Positions 29,211 to 29,846 of a DNA stretch of 29,846 bases are shown here, in pieces. Origin of the DNA: Zopfochytrium polystomum (lineage: Eukaryota; Chytridiomycota; Chytridiomycetes; Chytridiales; Chytridiaceae); assembly GCA_025765615.1 (NCBI GenBank), contig JAIVFJ010000510.1:1-29846 (forward strand), read 5' to 3'. The notes beneath the pieces are model-generated. The model made no database searches. It was not told the DNA's origin and saw only the letters and a program-made list of their open reading frames with translations. Numbering within the stretch: position 1 is the stretch's first letter; every line of letters begins with the position of its first letter. A program made the position numbers and the translations under genes.

Positions 29211-29255
<45 letters not shown>
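29110..29255. repeat. GA then GT microsatellites
   Basis: A GA repeat (29110-29132) is followed about 80 bases later by a GT repeat (29205-29255), the same order on the same strand as at 6.3 and 18.3 kb. Confidence 0.85.
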
Positions 29256-29576
29256 ATATCTTTCACGCCACCAGGATTCCTCAAATTGTCTTGGCTTCCT
29301 CAGCATGGGAGACAGACACGTTCTGTCTCTCAGTCTCTGTCTCTCTCCCATCTCGGTGACGGTGCCCCCCTAACCTTCAACCCTCCAATGATTGGTTGCC
29401 TCAAGTTGCGGCGGCCTGCCCAGTTCAATATGCCGTTTCGGTGTTTTTCCGTACACGGTCCCTCGATACTCCAAATTGGTTCTTGTTTGCTCTCTCTCTC
29501 TCTCTTTTCTTTTATTTGTCATTGCTTGAGCGTAAGAGAACGGAGATGCGGTGAGAGTGTGAGTGTGTGTGCGAGT

Positions 29577-29649
29577 GAGAGAGAGGAAGCGAGAACGAGA
29601 GAGCGACAAAGAAAGATGGAGAGACAAGAGAAGAGAGAAGAGAGAGAGA

Positions 29650-29686
<37 letters not shown>

Positions 29687-29692
29687 GAGAAC
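29577..29692. repeat. (GA)n microsatellite, impure
   Basis: About 115 bases of GA-rich repeat with AAGA interruptions, ending in a pure run of about 14 units (29654-29681). Confidence 0.85.
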
Positions 29693-29846
29693 AAAAGCTG
29701 GAGCTCACCAAAGCGGCCAAAGAGATCTCTCGACCCTATCATAAATACACAAGAGCGAGAAAACGGGTGCAGTCAGTAGAGGCTGCGCTCCCCAATCGGA
29801 CGAGAGATCGGGAAGAGGGAGAGGAGGCGCACTCGACCCGCTTGTC

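Larger units (their letters stand above)
27856..29846. other. low-complexity upstream region, no gene supported
   Basis: Upstream of the pyrophosphorylase start. It includes GTT-rich sequence at 27858-27885, A-rich runs, a CACGTG E-box-like site near 28182, and the homopolymer pair at 28413-28455. A plus-strand frame stays open from 28569 to 29744, but its second half is GA/GT repeat and its first half has no family match. The far right carries GT and GA microsatellites. A minus-strand ATG at 29742 (MIGSRDLFGRFG, followed by a GTGAGC donor-like site) might start a gene, but it cannot be followed. Confidence 0.4.

Noticed and set aside
28569..29744. 391-codon plus-strand open frame
   Set aside because: Much of it is GA/GT microsatellite translated as Arg-Glu and Val-Cys repeats. 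The opposite strand is equally open and no family is recognised.
1..29846. rRNA, tRNA, CRISPR arrays, bacterial-type operons or replication origins
   Set aside because: None was recognised on either strand by eye. The spaced repeats present are microsatellites or low-copy blocks, not CRISPR-like arrays. A tRNA scan program would be needed to exclude tRNAs fully.

Overview
The window is fungal nuclear DNA. The main evidence is an intact RTA1-family membrane protein (a family almost confined to fungi), a seven-exon GDP-mannose pyrophosphorylase gene, short GT-AG introns with GTRAGT donors, and GC-rich genes set in spacers full of microsatellites. I cannot place the lineage. Splice junctions were read by eye, from donor and acceptor motifs and from continuity of recognisable protein families.

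Layout. 1-6.3 kb holds small secreted proteins and broken genes: the start of a gene leaving the left edge (-), an unknown gene split by a frameshift (882-1377, +), a broken secreted ADP-ribosyltransferase-like copy (1768-2183, +) facing an intact relative (2791-3504, -), a decayed ankyrin-repeat gene (4717-5306, -), and a two-exon gene for a 69-residue secreted His/Asn/Gly-rich peptide (5753-6207, -). 6.3-11.5 kb is a gene-poor stretch of visibly lower GC with microsatellites and short repeats. 11.5-18.3 kb holds the RTA1-like protein (+), a hemerythrin-domain protein (-, two exons), a claudin-like tetraspan membrane protein (+, four exons), and a duplicated segment, one copy of which continues an open spliced frame. 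19-24 kb holds two GC-rich minus-strand genes: a PPR-like helical-repeat protein and an 8-amino-7-oxononanoate synthase-like enzyme. Both are legible as proteins but are cut by many one- or two-base frame changes. 24.4-27.9 kb holds a coiled-coil protein (+) converging on GDP-mannose pyrophosphorylase (-). 27.9-29.8 kb is low-complexity spacer.

No operon or pathway links these genes. Possible themes are cell surface and secretion (GDP-mannose supply for glycosylation, RTA1, the tetraspan, the secreted proteins). The frame changes in three adjacent, otherwise well-conserved genes may be consensus errors rather than gene death, and this should be settled before anything there is called a pseudogene. 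The most novel-looking items are the 69-residue peptide gene and the inverted pair of ADP-ribosyltransferase-like genes.
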